NCBI GenBank assembly: GCA_964023275.1
Contig: OZ029914.1
Coordinates: forward strand, 15,956,049-16,020,048
Origin: Norana najaformis
Taxonomy: Eukaryota > Annelida > Clitellata > Crassiclitellata > Hormogastridae
Direction: 5' to 3'
Length of the DNA: 64,000 bases
Of this stretch, positions 23,127-35,399 are shown one piece after another. A model generated the notes under the pieces. The model did not search any database and was not told where the DNA came from. It saw only the letters and a program-made list of their open reading frames with translations. Each line of letters starts with the position of its first letter. Position 1 is the stretch's first letter. The position numbers and the translations under genes were made by a program.

Positions 23127-23899
23127 AATACTAAATATTTTCAATAATGGTTTGGCTCAAAGCAAGCCAGGAGGGTGAAGAGTGAAGAGGAGAGTGAAGA
23201 GGATGAGAGGTTAGAGAGGTTAGCATGTGGTGCAAAGGTGTTTAATGATAACAGCTTAGGCCGTATTGCCCTGCTTTACCGAACGCAGGCTCATGGTCAT
23301 CGCAGAGGACCGTCCCAGTATCTGGACGCTTTGATATTGGTATGTGCAATGTACATGTATGTACACACATCATACATTCACATCTCGCAGCACAGAAGAG
23401 GAAATGTGCAAAGCGGCCAGCAGCCCGCCCTTCCCTAGACGGACATTAGGCGATAAACGCTTTCTTGGATTGCTAGTCTCACTCTCTGCTCCACGTCTGG
23501 CGATAAAGCCTAGGATAGAACCCATATGTCTTAACACCGTATTGTACCACAGGTTAAGCATATAGCGGTCCATTGTTTTATGATTTTCCAGACACTGTCG
23601 ATCTATTTGATTGGCCAATACGCTCGGACATAAAAGTAATGTCTGGTTTCAGTATACAGTATAAAGTGGCCACTCTAGACTCGTTCTGTGACTGAAAACC
23701 ATCACTTACTTTCCGAACATTAGTTTCTGCGTTTAATTGAAATTGCTATTATTAGTCCTAAGCGTAGAAAAACACGTAGACGTGTTCTCCGTGGAAACAG
23801 ATGACGTCACATTTAATTGTTGAAATCAGGCGTTACTATGACATCACGTAGGAGCTTGTTACTTTTGGGCGTTGCATTCGATTTCTGCCTGGCTTCTCC
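23127..23899. other. Intron, nothing recognised
   Basis: Short frames around 23175-23620 have no motif and overlap on both strands. Confidence 0.4.
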
Positions 23900-23997
23900 A
23901 ATGGATTATGATTTTGATTTCACTTGAAGCGACAATCGACTGATGCCTTATGCATCATGAAAACAGCGCTATAGAAGTCAATAGATTAGATTATATC
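23900..23997 (+). repeat. Retroposon tail with (ATTAG)n end
   Basis: GAAGCGACAATCGACTGATG, then AACAGCGCTATAGAAGTC and AATAGATTAGATTA. Related minus-strand copies lie at 24995-25050 and 25085-25175. Confidence 0.6.
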
Positions 23998-24994
23998 GAA
24001 GAACGGAAGAATATTGGAAAAAGTGTCAGTTGAAATGAAAGCAACGAGAAGCGAAAATACCTTGAGAACAAAAAAGAAAGACAGAAACAGCAGTTATGAC
24101 AGATATACAGGAGAACTTCCAGACCCACAGATATGCAGACAGACAGGCAAACATACTGACTTATACACAAATTAATACAGACAGGCAAACAGACAAACAT
24201 ACAGACAAACAAAACGACATCCGGACAGATGTAGTTTTTTTTACAACACATGATATCAGAGGGACGTAAGCTCCATAGAACGATACTTGAAGGGTTCAAG
24301 TGCGTATTTCATGGAAAATTACCACTTGAAGAAAAGATGCCGCCGTTGTTTGTAGGACTTCCACTCGAATTCGTACCCAGCGCCTAGGGACAACGTCCCC
24401 ATGACGCCTGTCCTCGCTGCTAACCCAAGGGACGACGTCAAGATGACGTCCCTTTTATCTCGTTGTAAAGACGCGCCTACAGCTCGAGCCGTCGGTCGTA
24501 AATTTCCCACTTTTCAATTTCATGAATACTCGATCTGTCCTTTGACCTCAACACGATTTATTTGGCGCCGCGATTTCTTCTCGTCCGTCGAGACCTGTCG
24601 TACAAACGCAGACACGTGAGGAATTTCTGTGCAAATCAGTCTTTTTGGGTCCTCATATCTGCCACAGACCCCTGGCCCGGACTCTACGCAGCCCGTCTAA
24701 CTGCTCATCAAATCTTTCGTTGCAAGTCAAAAGGCGCATCCAATTGATATGTTTGTCAAATAAATGCGCTATGTAAATGAATATTTCGGTATTGCTAATG
24801 CTGAAAGTCGAAGGCTGATTTTAGACGGCTGAGAGCGTCATCGTGACGAATCGTGACAGAGAAGGTCGTTGAAGTAATCAACCCGATTCTGATAAGGGTT
24901 ATGGATGTGATGTGGAGCCTTGGTCGTCATCTTCAGACGTGTTTGTTTGCATGTGTGCGAATGCAGTTGTATTATGAATTGTTCAGCTGCGGTT
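23998..24994. other. Intron, nothing recognised
   Basis: 24380-24740 is richer in GC than its surroundings but shows no conserved motif and no exon-like boundaries. Confidence 0.35.
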
Positions 24995-25175
24995 TGCTAG
25001 TATGTGTCTAATCTATTCCAAAGACTTCTATAGCGCCGTTATCCTAACGCAGTATGAATTGTTCAGCTGTGATTTGCTAGTATGTATCTAATGTAATCTA
25101 ATCTAATCTAGTCGAAAGACTTCTGTGGACGCTGTTGTCAGTCGATGGTCGCTTAAAGTGAAAGTTGCAATCAAA
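24995..25175 (-). repeat. Retroposon tail with (ATTAG)n end, two tandem partial copies
   Basis: The phrase TGAATTGTTCAGCTG...TTGCTAGTATGT...CTAATCTA...AAGACTTCT occurs twice. The second copy continues into GTTGTCAGTCGATGGTCGCT, the reverse complement of the 23900 repeat. Confidence 0.6.
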
Positions 25176-25740
25176 GTCATATTCTGAAGGAGAAGCCGGG
25201 TCGAATTCCGATAGGTCAGAAAACCAAAAGCCAGGCTACAGTTGGTAATATGCATCTCTGAGTATGAATGTATGTAATGTATGGTATTGTATGCATATTT
25301 TTATAGCGCCTTTTGAACCTCAGAAAGGCGCTGAAGGTTGTGCAGAGTGACTGGTATTTGATGCACATGAAGTAAGCATGACGAGAGATTGGGTAATTAG
25401 TTTGGTAAGTTAGTAGTTAATTAGGTGTGGGTCCGTAGGTAATATGCATATTAAAAGGGTGCTATCTGTAAGTAAGTATGAAAGTAATGCAAGTGTAAGT
25501 AATGTAATGTTGTAGATAATGTTGTTTGTAAATAATGCATTTATTAATACATTTGTTAGTCTGCAGTTGGTAGCAGTCGTGAAATAACCTATGGCAGGAG
25601 AAAACTGGAATTTGCATAACCAGTGAGAGATAGTCTGAACCAGGAGTTAGGCACCCTCCCCTATAGCGTGCGCCCTGTAAGTAGATAGGTAAGTAGGTAG
25701 GCAGGACCGTCCTTCAGTAAGTCATTCAGTCATTTGGTAT

Positions 25741-26188
25741 CCAAAATATGTCCACATCTTGTCTTATATACGTGACACTCTTCACTGGCTCCCCATCCAG
25801 CAGCATGTCCACTTTAAGATCCTCTCCCTCATGCGCAGTTGTTTTCTTGGCTCTGCTTCCTTTTACCTCATTCACTACTGCACTTTGGACTCCCCGTTGC
25901 CGGGCCGTAGCAACCTTCGCTCGGCTACCCAAGATCTCCTGGTTGTCCCTCGCATGCGAACCGATGTGGCCCAGTCCAGAAGCTTTGCCTACGTTGGTCC
26001 CACTTACTGGAATCGTCTCTCTCGAGAATTGCGACTTGAGCTCCTTTTTCTCCCCCTCTCAATGTTCCGCAGGCGCCTAAATACTGTACTGTTCAGCAGT
26101 GATTTTACTTTTTCGGGTCGGAAGCACCTCTGTTGAGTTTATCTTCTAAGAGGAGCTTTATAAATCTCAAATTACTATTACAATTACA
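25741..26188 (+). mobile_element. CR1/L2-like LINE, 3' fragment with open C-terminus
   Basis: The frame from 25759 to TGA at 26134-26136 reads YIRDTLHWLPIQQHVHFKIL, then SFAYVGPTYWNRLSRELRLE. It is collinear with the C-terminal 125 residues of the LINE at 4372-5818 and roughly two thirds identical. The 3' end AGCTTTATAAATCTCAAATT is followed by ACTATTACAATTACA. Strongly 5'-truncated; the retained frame is uninterrupted. Confidence 0.85.
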
Positions 26189-26917
26189 AATAGCCACAAT
26201 GCAAGTAAACAAGGAATCAAATACGCACGCTATCGGTTGCCAACTTTAAGGCTGAACTCCAAATGTCATGAGCTTGTTGTATAATAAGCCTATAAAGATT
26301 GCTCAACGAAGAATGGAATCACCTCAGAGATGCAAATTAGTCGGGATATTTCCACCCTCATCGAGCAGTTTATAACCCTTTATGCAGACGTTATGATCCT
26401 TTGTATGCATTGCGCAACTGTATGATTCCGTGCACATTTTATAGAGTTGCGGTTTGAAGAGCTTCATTCTGTGTGCATATAGATTGAAAAAGAAATGGAA
26501 TGTAAATGGACTCTATAGCCTCTTCATCTCGCATGGTTCGGTCAGAAAGATTATGCCTTATAATGAGGTTTTACATCGATCCAACCCAACGGACGATAAT
26601 GTCTCATGTGTAATTATAACAGTGCATTAGAAGTCTCTAGAATAGATTAGGCTTTACCAGACTAGATCTGATTAGAACAAATCATATCAGGTGAGATTAG
26701 ATTGGATTGCATTGCACCATGCGGATATACGATAATTAATTATGGGACAATGTGTTTAGAAGCCAAAACTTAAGTCCGATTAAGGGAGAGGCTTCGTTAT
26801 TGACTGCTGATGCGGACTTCCACGTCTTTCATTCTTTTCATTCAAATGTTAAGGAATTGCCAGTATGCCACAATGGCTTTGATTTCTCCACTGATGCAAT
26901 TTGAATACTTTGAATAC
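26189..26917. other. Intron, nothing recognised
   Basis: AT-rich with no supported feature. Confidence 0.4.
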
Positions 26918-26998
26918 CTGTGAATAAGCTGGTCCCCGCGGCGCGGCTTTCGTTGGGCGCTGTAGAAATCTTGGAATTACGATTACGATTACGATTAG
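26918..26998 (+). repeat. LINE (ATTACG)n tail, short copy
   Basis: CTGTGAATAAGCTGGTCCCC, GGCTTTCGTTGGGCGCTGTAG, then ATTACGATTACGATTACG. Near-identical to 10829-10900, but truncated to about 80 bp. Confidence 0.85.
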
Positions 26999-29900
26999 AA
27001 AGTATTTACATACATGCTCGTATAGTCGCGCATATCAGTATCTGCTACTATTGCATACTACAAAATGAGGTAACTGGGATAAAACCGTAGGTTGAAGGCG
27101 TTTTTTAAATCTGTTTTAAAGTACTTTGCCCATATAGCATCTTGCAGTGACGTCTCGTTAACAATCAGTAGTGAAAAGTCAATATTTAACTATTATGCTA
27201 CTAAGGTTAGGCTACGCAGTTAAGTGTTAAGAAGAATAACGGTAGCCATACTCATAGTGCATAGTAAAATCACGCAATGTAATACAGCATTCTGTTCCTT
27301 CGGATTTTTTAAGCATCTTCATGTACAAACTCAAAAACTTGCCTACAGCCGACAAATAAGTGTTTTTCAGACAAGCAGCACTAAGCATTATATGCTCCTA
27401 CTGTCAGAGATTAACTAATTAATTAATTAAGGACACAGCTTGGAAAATAATTATTTTCTGAGCCACGTAATTCACACTATCTCCGTGTGCTTTAACTTTT
27501 CAAAACCAAAGTTGTATCTCTTCCTATGAGATAAAACGACTTTAACCTCACTTGTACTTGCCTACGGCTTTCCTTCAAACCATTAATTTCTATGCTGCTG
27601 TTTTTGAGGTATACTTCAACCATGAATTAATTTTAACCATAAACTCGTGTTAAACATTGCAGTCTCAGTGTCTTGACTCTTTAACCACGGTATCTATCTA
27701 ATCGTATGCTAATCAGGCAACGCAAAGTAGATTCACTACCCAAAGAGTAGGCTAAGTAGCCTACTTTTAGTGGCCAGAATATGATATTTGACATAATGCA
27801 ATTGGACGTGAGATAATAAGTTTCTATCTGGTCGGCGGACTTCCTTTTCATGTCGAATCTGTTCCGGAATATTCTTCGCTGGATCATAGCCGTGTGCGCT
27901 AAACTAATTGGTTTGGCAGTCAGCCATTAGATGCGTGTAACTGAGATACATTTGAAGACTGTTTCTTCATTACATTCAAGTATTGTTAGTAAAACGGGAC
28001 CAATTTCTTACATTATCGATCATAACTCTGCTTCAAAATGAACTGTTAAATATTTGTGGCATTTATTTTTGCATCAAATTATCGGCTATTCCACTTTCCG
28101 TTCTGAAAATTTGCCTATTCGCATCATTGCTACGATCGCCCATACTGCATTGCCTTTGAACAATATCTAGTAATTGATCTTACTGATCACTGTCGTTGCA
28201 TTATTACACTGGATGATAATGCAGCAAATAATGCGAATTACACCAATGTACAATATATACCTCACTGGATCAACTACAACACTGAAACATAGATATAAAT
28301 ATAGATAAACAGGAAAATACCAATTACCACCGAACTTACACAGCTTCATTAAAGAAACTTTAAATATGTCATCGGCTGTGGAATTCTATGATTTACTGAG
28401 AATATATAGACATAGGAAGCTTTTATTATTCCTATGCAATTATAGGATTATTTAAAATGTATACTATGCTTTTAAACTCTCGACGCTTAAATGTTGATCT
28501 ATAAGCAATAGTGACTTTCCGTTGGGCAAGTTGCTAAGCACAGAAAAAACAGCACCTGTCTTATCATCGCTCATCCAAACATAACGAAATTATAACGGCG
28601 ATGCTCATATCCGACATGTATTCTTTGCACGTACGTTTCCACACCCATAATCCGGCTAAACAAGGAAAAATGTGTCATATGCTGTTGAATTCTGTGAAAG
28701 ACCGAAAATGGATGACGATAAGAAGATGGCGTTAATATAAAAGATAATTTATAATGAAACATGACACTAGATGGCGTACAGACGAGCTTCTATTCAAGAC
28801 GTTGATTCTCCTTGTTTTCACTGAGTAAAGTCCTGCTTAACTGCATCAAGTAAACTACTGAATAATGAAAGACACAGACTGACAAAATTGATGGCGATGA
28901 CCAGATGCAGAAGCAGGACTAGCAGAAAGATGATTATTATGAGAAAGATAACTCTCATTGTGTTATTGATCAATGCAATGACAAAAACAACAAGACAGCC
29001 GAAACAAGATAACTCGAAAAAACAAGAATAACAATCACACCGAAAACAGCCAAAAACAGTCAACAACGATGAAAACATTTCAGAAACAACCAAAGCTAAC
29101 GACAACATTCAAAAACATCCAAAACCTTACAAAACTGTTTCTGTCTGAAACAGACAACCAAAACAGCATATCCAACAAAAATAAAGTGATATTATTTGCC
29201 ACTCCCCGGCTATCAATTAGCAATCTAATAATAGAAGCAAAAATAACAGCAACAACAACAATGATGATATTAATACACAAAAAGAATCATCCTGATATGT
29301 AGGCAATGTTGGCAATCACAGTGAATTTCAGTAGCACTGAGTCTGGTTCTTACTAGGACGGGTTATCTCATCTACAAAATAACAAGCCTTCTGTACCAAC
29401 TCAGCCTCCCATCATCTCGAGATCGGTATATGAGCACCAGCGCATGTTGTGAGGGTATAATAAAACCTCGCCCTTGTTGAATAGCTGTGGTTGTGTTTAC
29501 ATCTCAGCCGAGATCGATCAGCTCTTCGACTACGCTTAAGTGGAGTTCCTATGGAGGCGTGGAAACAATTATGATTCAGTTTAACATTAACAATAAACGG
29601 TCAACGTTGATCGACAACTTTGTAAAATAACAAAGTGAATAATGAGAAAAAATGCCAGTAAAATGATTAGCATGAAATATTGATAGTATAAAGACAATAA
29701 GAGTATAAAAATACTGACAGTATAAAGATAATCATAGTATAAAGATAATGATAGCATAAAGATAATCATAGAATAAAGATAAAATTTATTATATGGTTAA
29801 TTACAAGATATTTAGTTATAGCCATTAGGTCTTCCCTTTATAATAGTTTTAATGATATTATAAATAATAAATGAAACAATGAAATTATCAAGTTCTTTGT

Positions 29901-30174
29901 TATAAAACTAATAAATTGAATAATAATAATAATTATCATAATATTACTAAATAACAATAAATATAGTCATCGTTTAATTATGACGCTATTGTCAATATTG
30001 TGAGAAGCAGCAGCTGCAGCATCAATCGAAGGATGCGATGACATGATGGGAGGATCGGATGAGTCTGTTGAGAGATTGTCTGTTGATAACTTGGCGTTGT
30101 TAGCCGCTCGAGTAATACTTTATCTGCAGATGTGAAGAAGCTTTCTAATGGACACTTGCTATATCTATACATCT
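26999..30174. other. AT-rich intron
   Basis: No gene is supported over 3 kb. TTAATTAATTAATTAA lies near 27415. A ~20-bp tandem repeat (AGTATAAAGATAATCAT) of about five copies lies at 29685-29785. GAAACA/AACAAC-rich simple sequence runs from about 28980 to 29160. Confidence 0.4.
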
Positions 30175-30439
30175 CTCTGTCCCTCTCTCTACTTCTCTCT
30201 CTTTCTTTTCTTTCTCTCTCTAGCTTTCTCTCTCTCTCTCTTTCTTCTCTCTTTCTTCTCTCTCTTTCTCTCTCTACCTTACTCTATCTACCTACCTATC
30301 TCTGTCTACCTACCTTTCTCTCTCTCTCAATCTCTTTCTGTCTCTCTTTCACACACACAAACACACACGATCTCTTTCTCTGTCTCTCTGTCTCTCTCTA
30401 TATATATTTCTCTCTCTCACACACAAAAACACATACACA

Positions 30440-30491
<52 letters not shown>

Positions 30492-30560
30492 TCTCTCTCT
30501 CTCTCTGTCTCTTTCACATACACACACAACCTCTCTCCTTCTCTATCTCTCTTTCTTTTA
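30175..30560. repeat. (TC)n-rich microsatellite tract
   Basis: Nearly 400 bp of TCTCTC with CACACA and CTACCTACC interruptions. The Leu/Ser-rich frames are artefacts. Confidence 0.9.
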
Positions 30561-30944
30561 CACATAGAGACAGACAGACAGACATACACTTCCTCGTCAA
30601 ACTCACATAAGCTACGCAAGCTTGCCAACACAGCCGTCGAAAAATTCAACGACTGTAAACATCTATTTATAGAATGTGCGAATTCAAACCACTGCTGTCT
30701 GCAGAAAGATACTTGATGTTTGGGATAAGGCGCAGCAGATTCCAATTGACCGACTCATGAGGAATAGACAGGCTCCCTGTTATTCAATTGATATAGTCAT
30801 GATTGCGCTTCAGTCGAAAGATCCAGCAGCGCTTCTTAGAAGATTCTACAGAGGCGTGTAAACAGGTTTCTTACCTGTATCTTTTAACCTTTAACCTTTT
30901 TCACGATGATCGCAACATGTGTACGAATGTATGTATGTATGTGT

Positions 30945-31345
30945 GGATGGATGGATGGATGGATGGATGGACGGATGGATGGAGGGATGGATGGATGGAT
31001 GGAAGGAGGGATGAATGGAGGGAGGGAGGGATGGAGGGAGGGATGGATGGAAGGAGGGATGGATGGATGGTGGAATGGAAGTATGGTGAAATTGAGGGAA
31101 GGAGGGATAGATGGATGGATGGACGGATGGGTGAATGGAATGGACTGAAGTATACATATGTGTATGTGCATGCATGCATGCATGTATGTATGTATTTATA
31201 TATGTATGTATATATGTATGTATGTATGTATGCATGGATGGATGGATGGATGGATGGATGGATGGATGATAGATGGATGGATGGATGGATGGATGGATGG
31301 ATGGAGGGATGTGTATATGTATGTGTATTTGCATATACGCACGTA
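30945..31345. repeat. (GGAT)n then (GTAT)n compound array
   Basis: GATGGATGG runs at 30945-31140, TGTATGTATGTAT at 31155-31230, GATGGATGG again at 31233-31310 and GTATATGTATGTG to 31345. Chance frames span both strands. Confidence 0.9.
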
Positions 31346-32137
31346 TGTATGCGTGTGTGTATCAAAACTTTGTACAGCTCTTTGTAAGAACTTCAAAAAG
31401 GCGCTGAACTATACTATAAACGAACTACACGATTAACTGTCAAGAGGTATAGGCATAGCTTTGGGATATACCGAAGCTTAACCAAGTGAGTAGTTTCCAC
31501 TGAGACTGTCAGAGCACAAAGTTGGGATGTACTGCATAAATTACATGCAAAAGAAAGCCTTACAGAACTCGACATTAAAAATGATCCGCAGTAAGAATGT
31601 TACTAATAATTTGATAAAATTTGGCCTAATGAATACAACGGAGATTCCAGTTCGCGCAAAGCAAATTGAAAATTGCGTGTGATATGGTCCACTGCAAGTG
31701 CATGATATTAGTGTATCGGATTCAACCCTCGATGACAAACCGCAGGTGCTGTCACATTGAATCCACCATGCACGTTCCCACTAATTGCTCAGCCGGCGCA
31801 TATACATCGACCGCAAATTTGCCCGGCATTCATTCGACTACTGTTACACCAGATACGACCATTCGCACCAGTTGTATTCTCCCGACATTCCTCGGCATCT
31901 CGACGAGCATTAACGTCGGTGATATATGCACAAGTTGCGCTTCGAATCCTTGGCTGGCGATCCGTCCGTCGGGTGCTAAATAATAATTATGACACTCACG
32001 CGAAGGATTTCGCAAGAGACGACAGCGTGCATGCACAAGAGAATGGGTCTCGTAATGCTCAACAAACGAAACCTACGCAACACATTGCGTTACAAAGAAA
32101 CCCCACCGATAGAACTAATCAACATACTATACACGTG
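31346..32137. other. Intron, nothing recognised
   Basis: 31740-31985 has overlapping open frames on both strands and near-normal GC, but no recognisable domain. Confidence 0.35.
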
Positions 32138-32261
32138 ATTGTAATTGTAATTGTAATTTGAGATTTATAAAGCGCCTCTTAGAGGATAAACTCAACAGAG
32201 TTGCTTCCGACCCGAAAAAGTAAAATCACTGTTGAACAGTACAGTCTTCAGGCGCCTGTGT
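32138..32261 (-). repeat. CR1/L2-like LINE 3' end, short copy
   Basis: The reverse complement closely matches the last 120 bp of the LINE at 25741-26188 (TTTTTCGGGTCGGAAGCA, CTCTGTTGAGTTTATC), ending in ATTACAATTACAATTACA. It abuts the (CTTA)n retroposon at 32262. Confidence 0.85.
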
Positions 32262-32400
32262 AGGTAAATAAGTAATGCATTTGTTAGCAGGCTATATGTC
32301 CATCGACTGAGCGAGGAATTGTAGGCGTGGACGGGTCACAGCGGTCAGACAACAAAAGCAAGATGATACAAATAGGTCTTAAGCCGCTTTGCGAATACGT
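32262..32400 (-). repeat. Retroposon tail family with (CTTA)n end, copy 4
   Basis: GTAGGTAAATAAGTAATGCA, GTCCATCGACTGAGCGAGG and TGTAGGCGTGGAC, then AAAGCAAGATGATACAAATA shared with copy 1 at 13815. It may extend further into 32480. Confidence 0.65.
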
Positions 32401-32609
32401 CTAGCGCGATATTGTTGTGAGTTATGTAAACAGGGAGACTATTCCAGATGACTGGTGCAGTATTTGCTAAATCCACGTCGGGAGAATTCAGACCTGATGT
32501 CAGAGAGAGACAGAAAGTTTTGTATAGCTAACTGCAAAGATCTGGATGGCTGGTAACGCTTTAAGGCAGATGACAGGAAAGCTGGTTGATTGGTCGAGAG
32601 AGTCTTATG

Positions 32610-32925
32610 ATGCCATCATATATAAATATCATATATATTTATATATATCACATATATCGTATACACATGCACGCCTCGTTCGTACATCTGCACACATAAA
32701 ATATAAAATAAATAATGAATAATGAAGTCTAAAAATATTCTTTATCAGTGTTGCATAATGTATGATTTCGTATTACATGTATTTGCACCATAGACAGATA
32801 TATTCTGTTAAGTAAGTAAGCAAGCAAGCATATATGTATACATGTAAGTAACCAAGTAAATAAGTAAGTAAGTAAGTAAGTAAATAATAAGTGAGTAATG
32901 CATTTGTTTACACGCCGTCGTATAT
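32610..32925. repeat. AT and (GTAA)n simple repeats with retroposon-tail remnant
   Basis: ATATATAT runs at 32620-32665. AGTAAGTAAGTAAGTAAAT lies at 32855-32890, followed by a 30-bp remnant of the (CTTA)n retroposon (GTAATGCATTTGTTTACACG). Confidence 0.7.
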
Positions 32926-34751
32926 CTAAGTTTCATATTTGTTGCCTTCTTGCTTCTAATAAATTTTGGCACACGTTTGTAAAGCACAACACGTTAGCAG
33001 ATGTCGCACCACGAAAGCCTTTTCGTATTCATGTTCTTTCTAATAGGCTGCTCAGTGCTTGCACACAAATGCCTTGTTGGTGATAGGTATGTCAGATAAA
33101 TAAGTAAATAAGTATGTAGGTATATCGTTGTGTGCTTTTATCATTCAGATCATAACGTATGCATATGTGCGTGTGTGGACATTTATATAGCGCCCTTCTG
33201 GGAATATTTTATAACGGCCAAATAGTGATCTATACGGAATATTTTGAACAAAGTACATGCACAACTATATAGGGCAATAGATCACAAGCATACAGTATAC
33301 AGCGTAGGATACATATATATATGTATGTATATATCAGTGTATATATATTTTTATTTATATATCTATATATATCTAACATGCATATGATATGGAGTCCATT
33401 AACATTAAGGAGTCATTCATGTATATACAGATCTATATTATGGTTATAATTAGATGTGAGCCAGTGTATAGTTTGCATGTGTGTGCTTTTACTATGGGTT
33501 CTCGTCTGTATGCGCCAGTTGTAATAGAGACTTTGTAATTAAGGCTGCAACAACAGCCGACTTTCATACATTATCGACAGCGTTATTTGCGTTGCTTCGG
33601 CAGACACTTGAAACGTCCTGGGGCCTAGCACTGCGTTTTACGGCGTCGAAAGACGTCTAAACAGGACGCCTCGGACGCCTTGTGGTTCTGCGGTGGGGAA
33701 ATCGTCAAGCCATGAACTTCAAGAAGCATAAGGCTCTTTTAAGGTACCGCCAAATGAAAAGTTCAGTTGTATATGAATTATGCGTAGGCTTTCTTCTGCA
33801 TGTAACGGATAATGGATTTTTTTGTTGAAAAGTTCAAGTTTTTATCTGTCCTGGGAATTTAATTGTAGAACTGATTTCCAACAGCTGCAGACACTACTGC
33901 GATCAGAATAGTTTCTCTAATGCGGAGTATAATGTTAAAAATCTATATTATTATCAGTGAAAAAGAGCTGAAGCTCTGTCATTGAACTCTGACACTGGCA
34001 CTGACATTAAGACTGTAAAACACCCCAGAAGTAGCTCCTTACTTTACGTCACTTCGTTTAGAGGTGGATTCGAAATTAAGCTACGTTTCATATTGATAAT
34101 TCCATCAGACAACTGGAGGAATGGACAAAAACAGGCATGAAATATCAATATTACGTAAAAGCCAGACACTTTTGTCTGGGTAACATGAAATATTACATTT
34201 TTTTGATTATTGCCACAGTTGGGGTCATTTGCTGGAAGCCAAAAATGCACACATATCATCAACGTCAGGAGCAGCAGCAGCAGAATTATCTTCATCGCCT
34301 CTGGCCATGTTCTGAAACCCCGTTGATGTCCACTGCACATTTTAACCTCTTTCCTCTATACCAACCAGTTGTACCCTACAAGAGTCAAGTTCTGGACCTG
34401 GAACGTGTTTTGGCTGCAGTCATCACACTCTGACACGTAACAACTGAGGCATAATCAGTGTCTGCTGTTATGAGATATGACATAAGAGTGCGCTGATGAA
34501 ATCGTGTATATTAAGAGCATAGGTCCATAGAATGGGTATAGTAAATGTGGGCTTTGTAGGTGCAGTATTCGAACATACTGCAGGCAACTGCCTTTGGTCG
34601 AGGCTTCTGCAGAAATCAAGTAATTTCTAATCAGATTAAAGAGATTGCATTGCGCTATCGCACTGCTTACAACGACAAGATTAGAACAGATGGACGACTC
34701 TAATTCCGTTAATACAAAACATGGCTGGAACAACAGAGAGAAAAGAGACTC
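32926..34751. other. AT-rich intron
   Basis: ATATGTATGTATATAT-type simple sequence lies at 33305-33375. No gene is supported. Confidence 0.4.
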
Positions 34752-35160
34752 AAGGAGAGATACGGAGAGGCAGACGGATAGAAACACATACAAAAGCAAA
34801 GACAAACAGAGAGAAATACTTAGATGTAAAGAAAGAGAATTTACACGAAGAAAGAGAACGACAGGTTACAAGAGAAGGGGAGAGGAAATACGAGTGCAGA
34901 GTAAGAGTAGAAAGGAAAGGGATGGAAGAAGCTTTAAGGTGAGATAAGAGCCGAGAGAGAAATACGGGGAGAGAGACGGATAGAAACACATACAAAAGCA
35001 AAGACAATTAGACAGACATGCTTAGATGAAAAGAAAGAGGATTTGGATGAAGAAAGAGAAAGACAGATTTCAAAAGAAGGGAAGATGACATACAAGGGCA
35101 GAATAAGAGTAGAAAGGAAAGGGATGGAAAAGGCGCTAAGGTAAGATATGAGCAAATTAA
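34752..35160. repeat. ~202-bp purine-rich tandem duplication
   Basis: GACGGATAGAAACACATACA starts at 34773 and again at 34975, and the following about 180 bp correspond (AGTAGAAAGGAAAGGGATGG in both). GA-rich; the open frames on both strands are low-complexity. Confidence 0.85.
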
Positions 35161-35399
35161 GAGAGGAGGAGGAGGGAAAGGAGAGACGGAGAGAAATTGC
35201 AACGGACAGCCAATGATGTGGCTTAGTTTTCTATAGATAAATGACAAAGGGAGGGCTGTAGTACAAAGGCAATAACTAATCAACTTCAATCTTTAGAGAT
35301 TGGCGATCTGATGGCAGCGATGCAGGCTTTATCCGTAGTGGAGATTTTCCTCGTTATGCGGACAATCCGATTCGTAGCTATGAGCTTTTGAACTCATAA

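Noticed and set aside
30884-31387. His-Pro-Ser-Ile and Trp-Met-Asp-Gly repeat proteins
   Set aside because: All frames through ATCC/GATG tetranucleotide arrays are open because the repeat contains no stop; the same applies to the arrays at 7958, 9010, 48160, 50930 and 52755.
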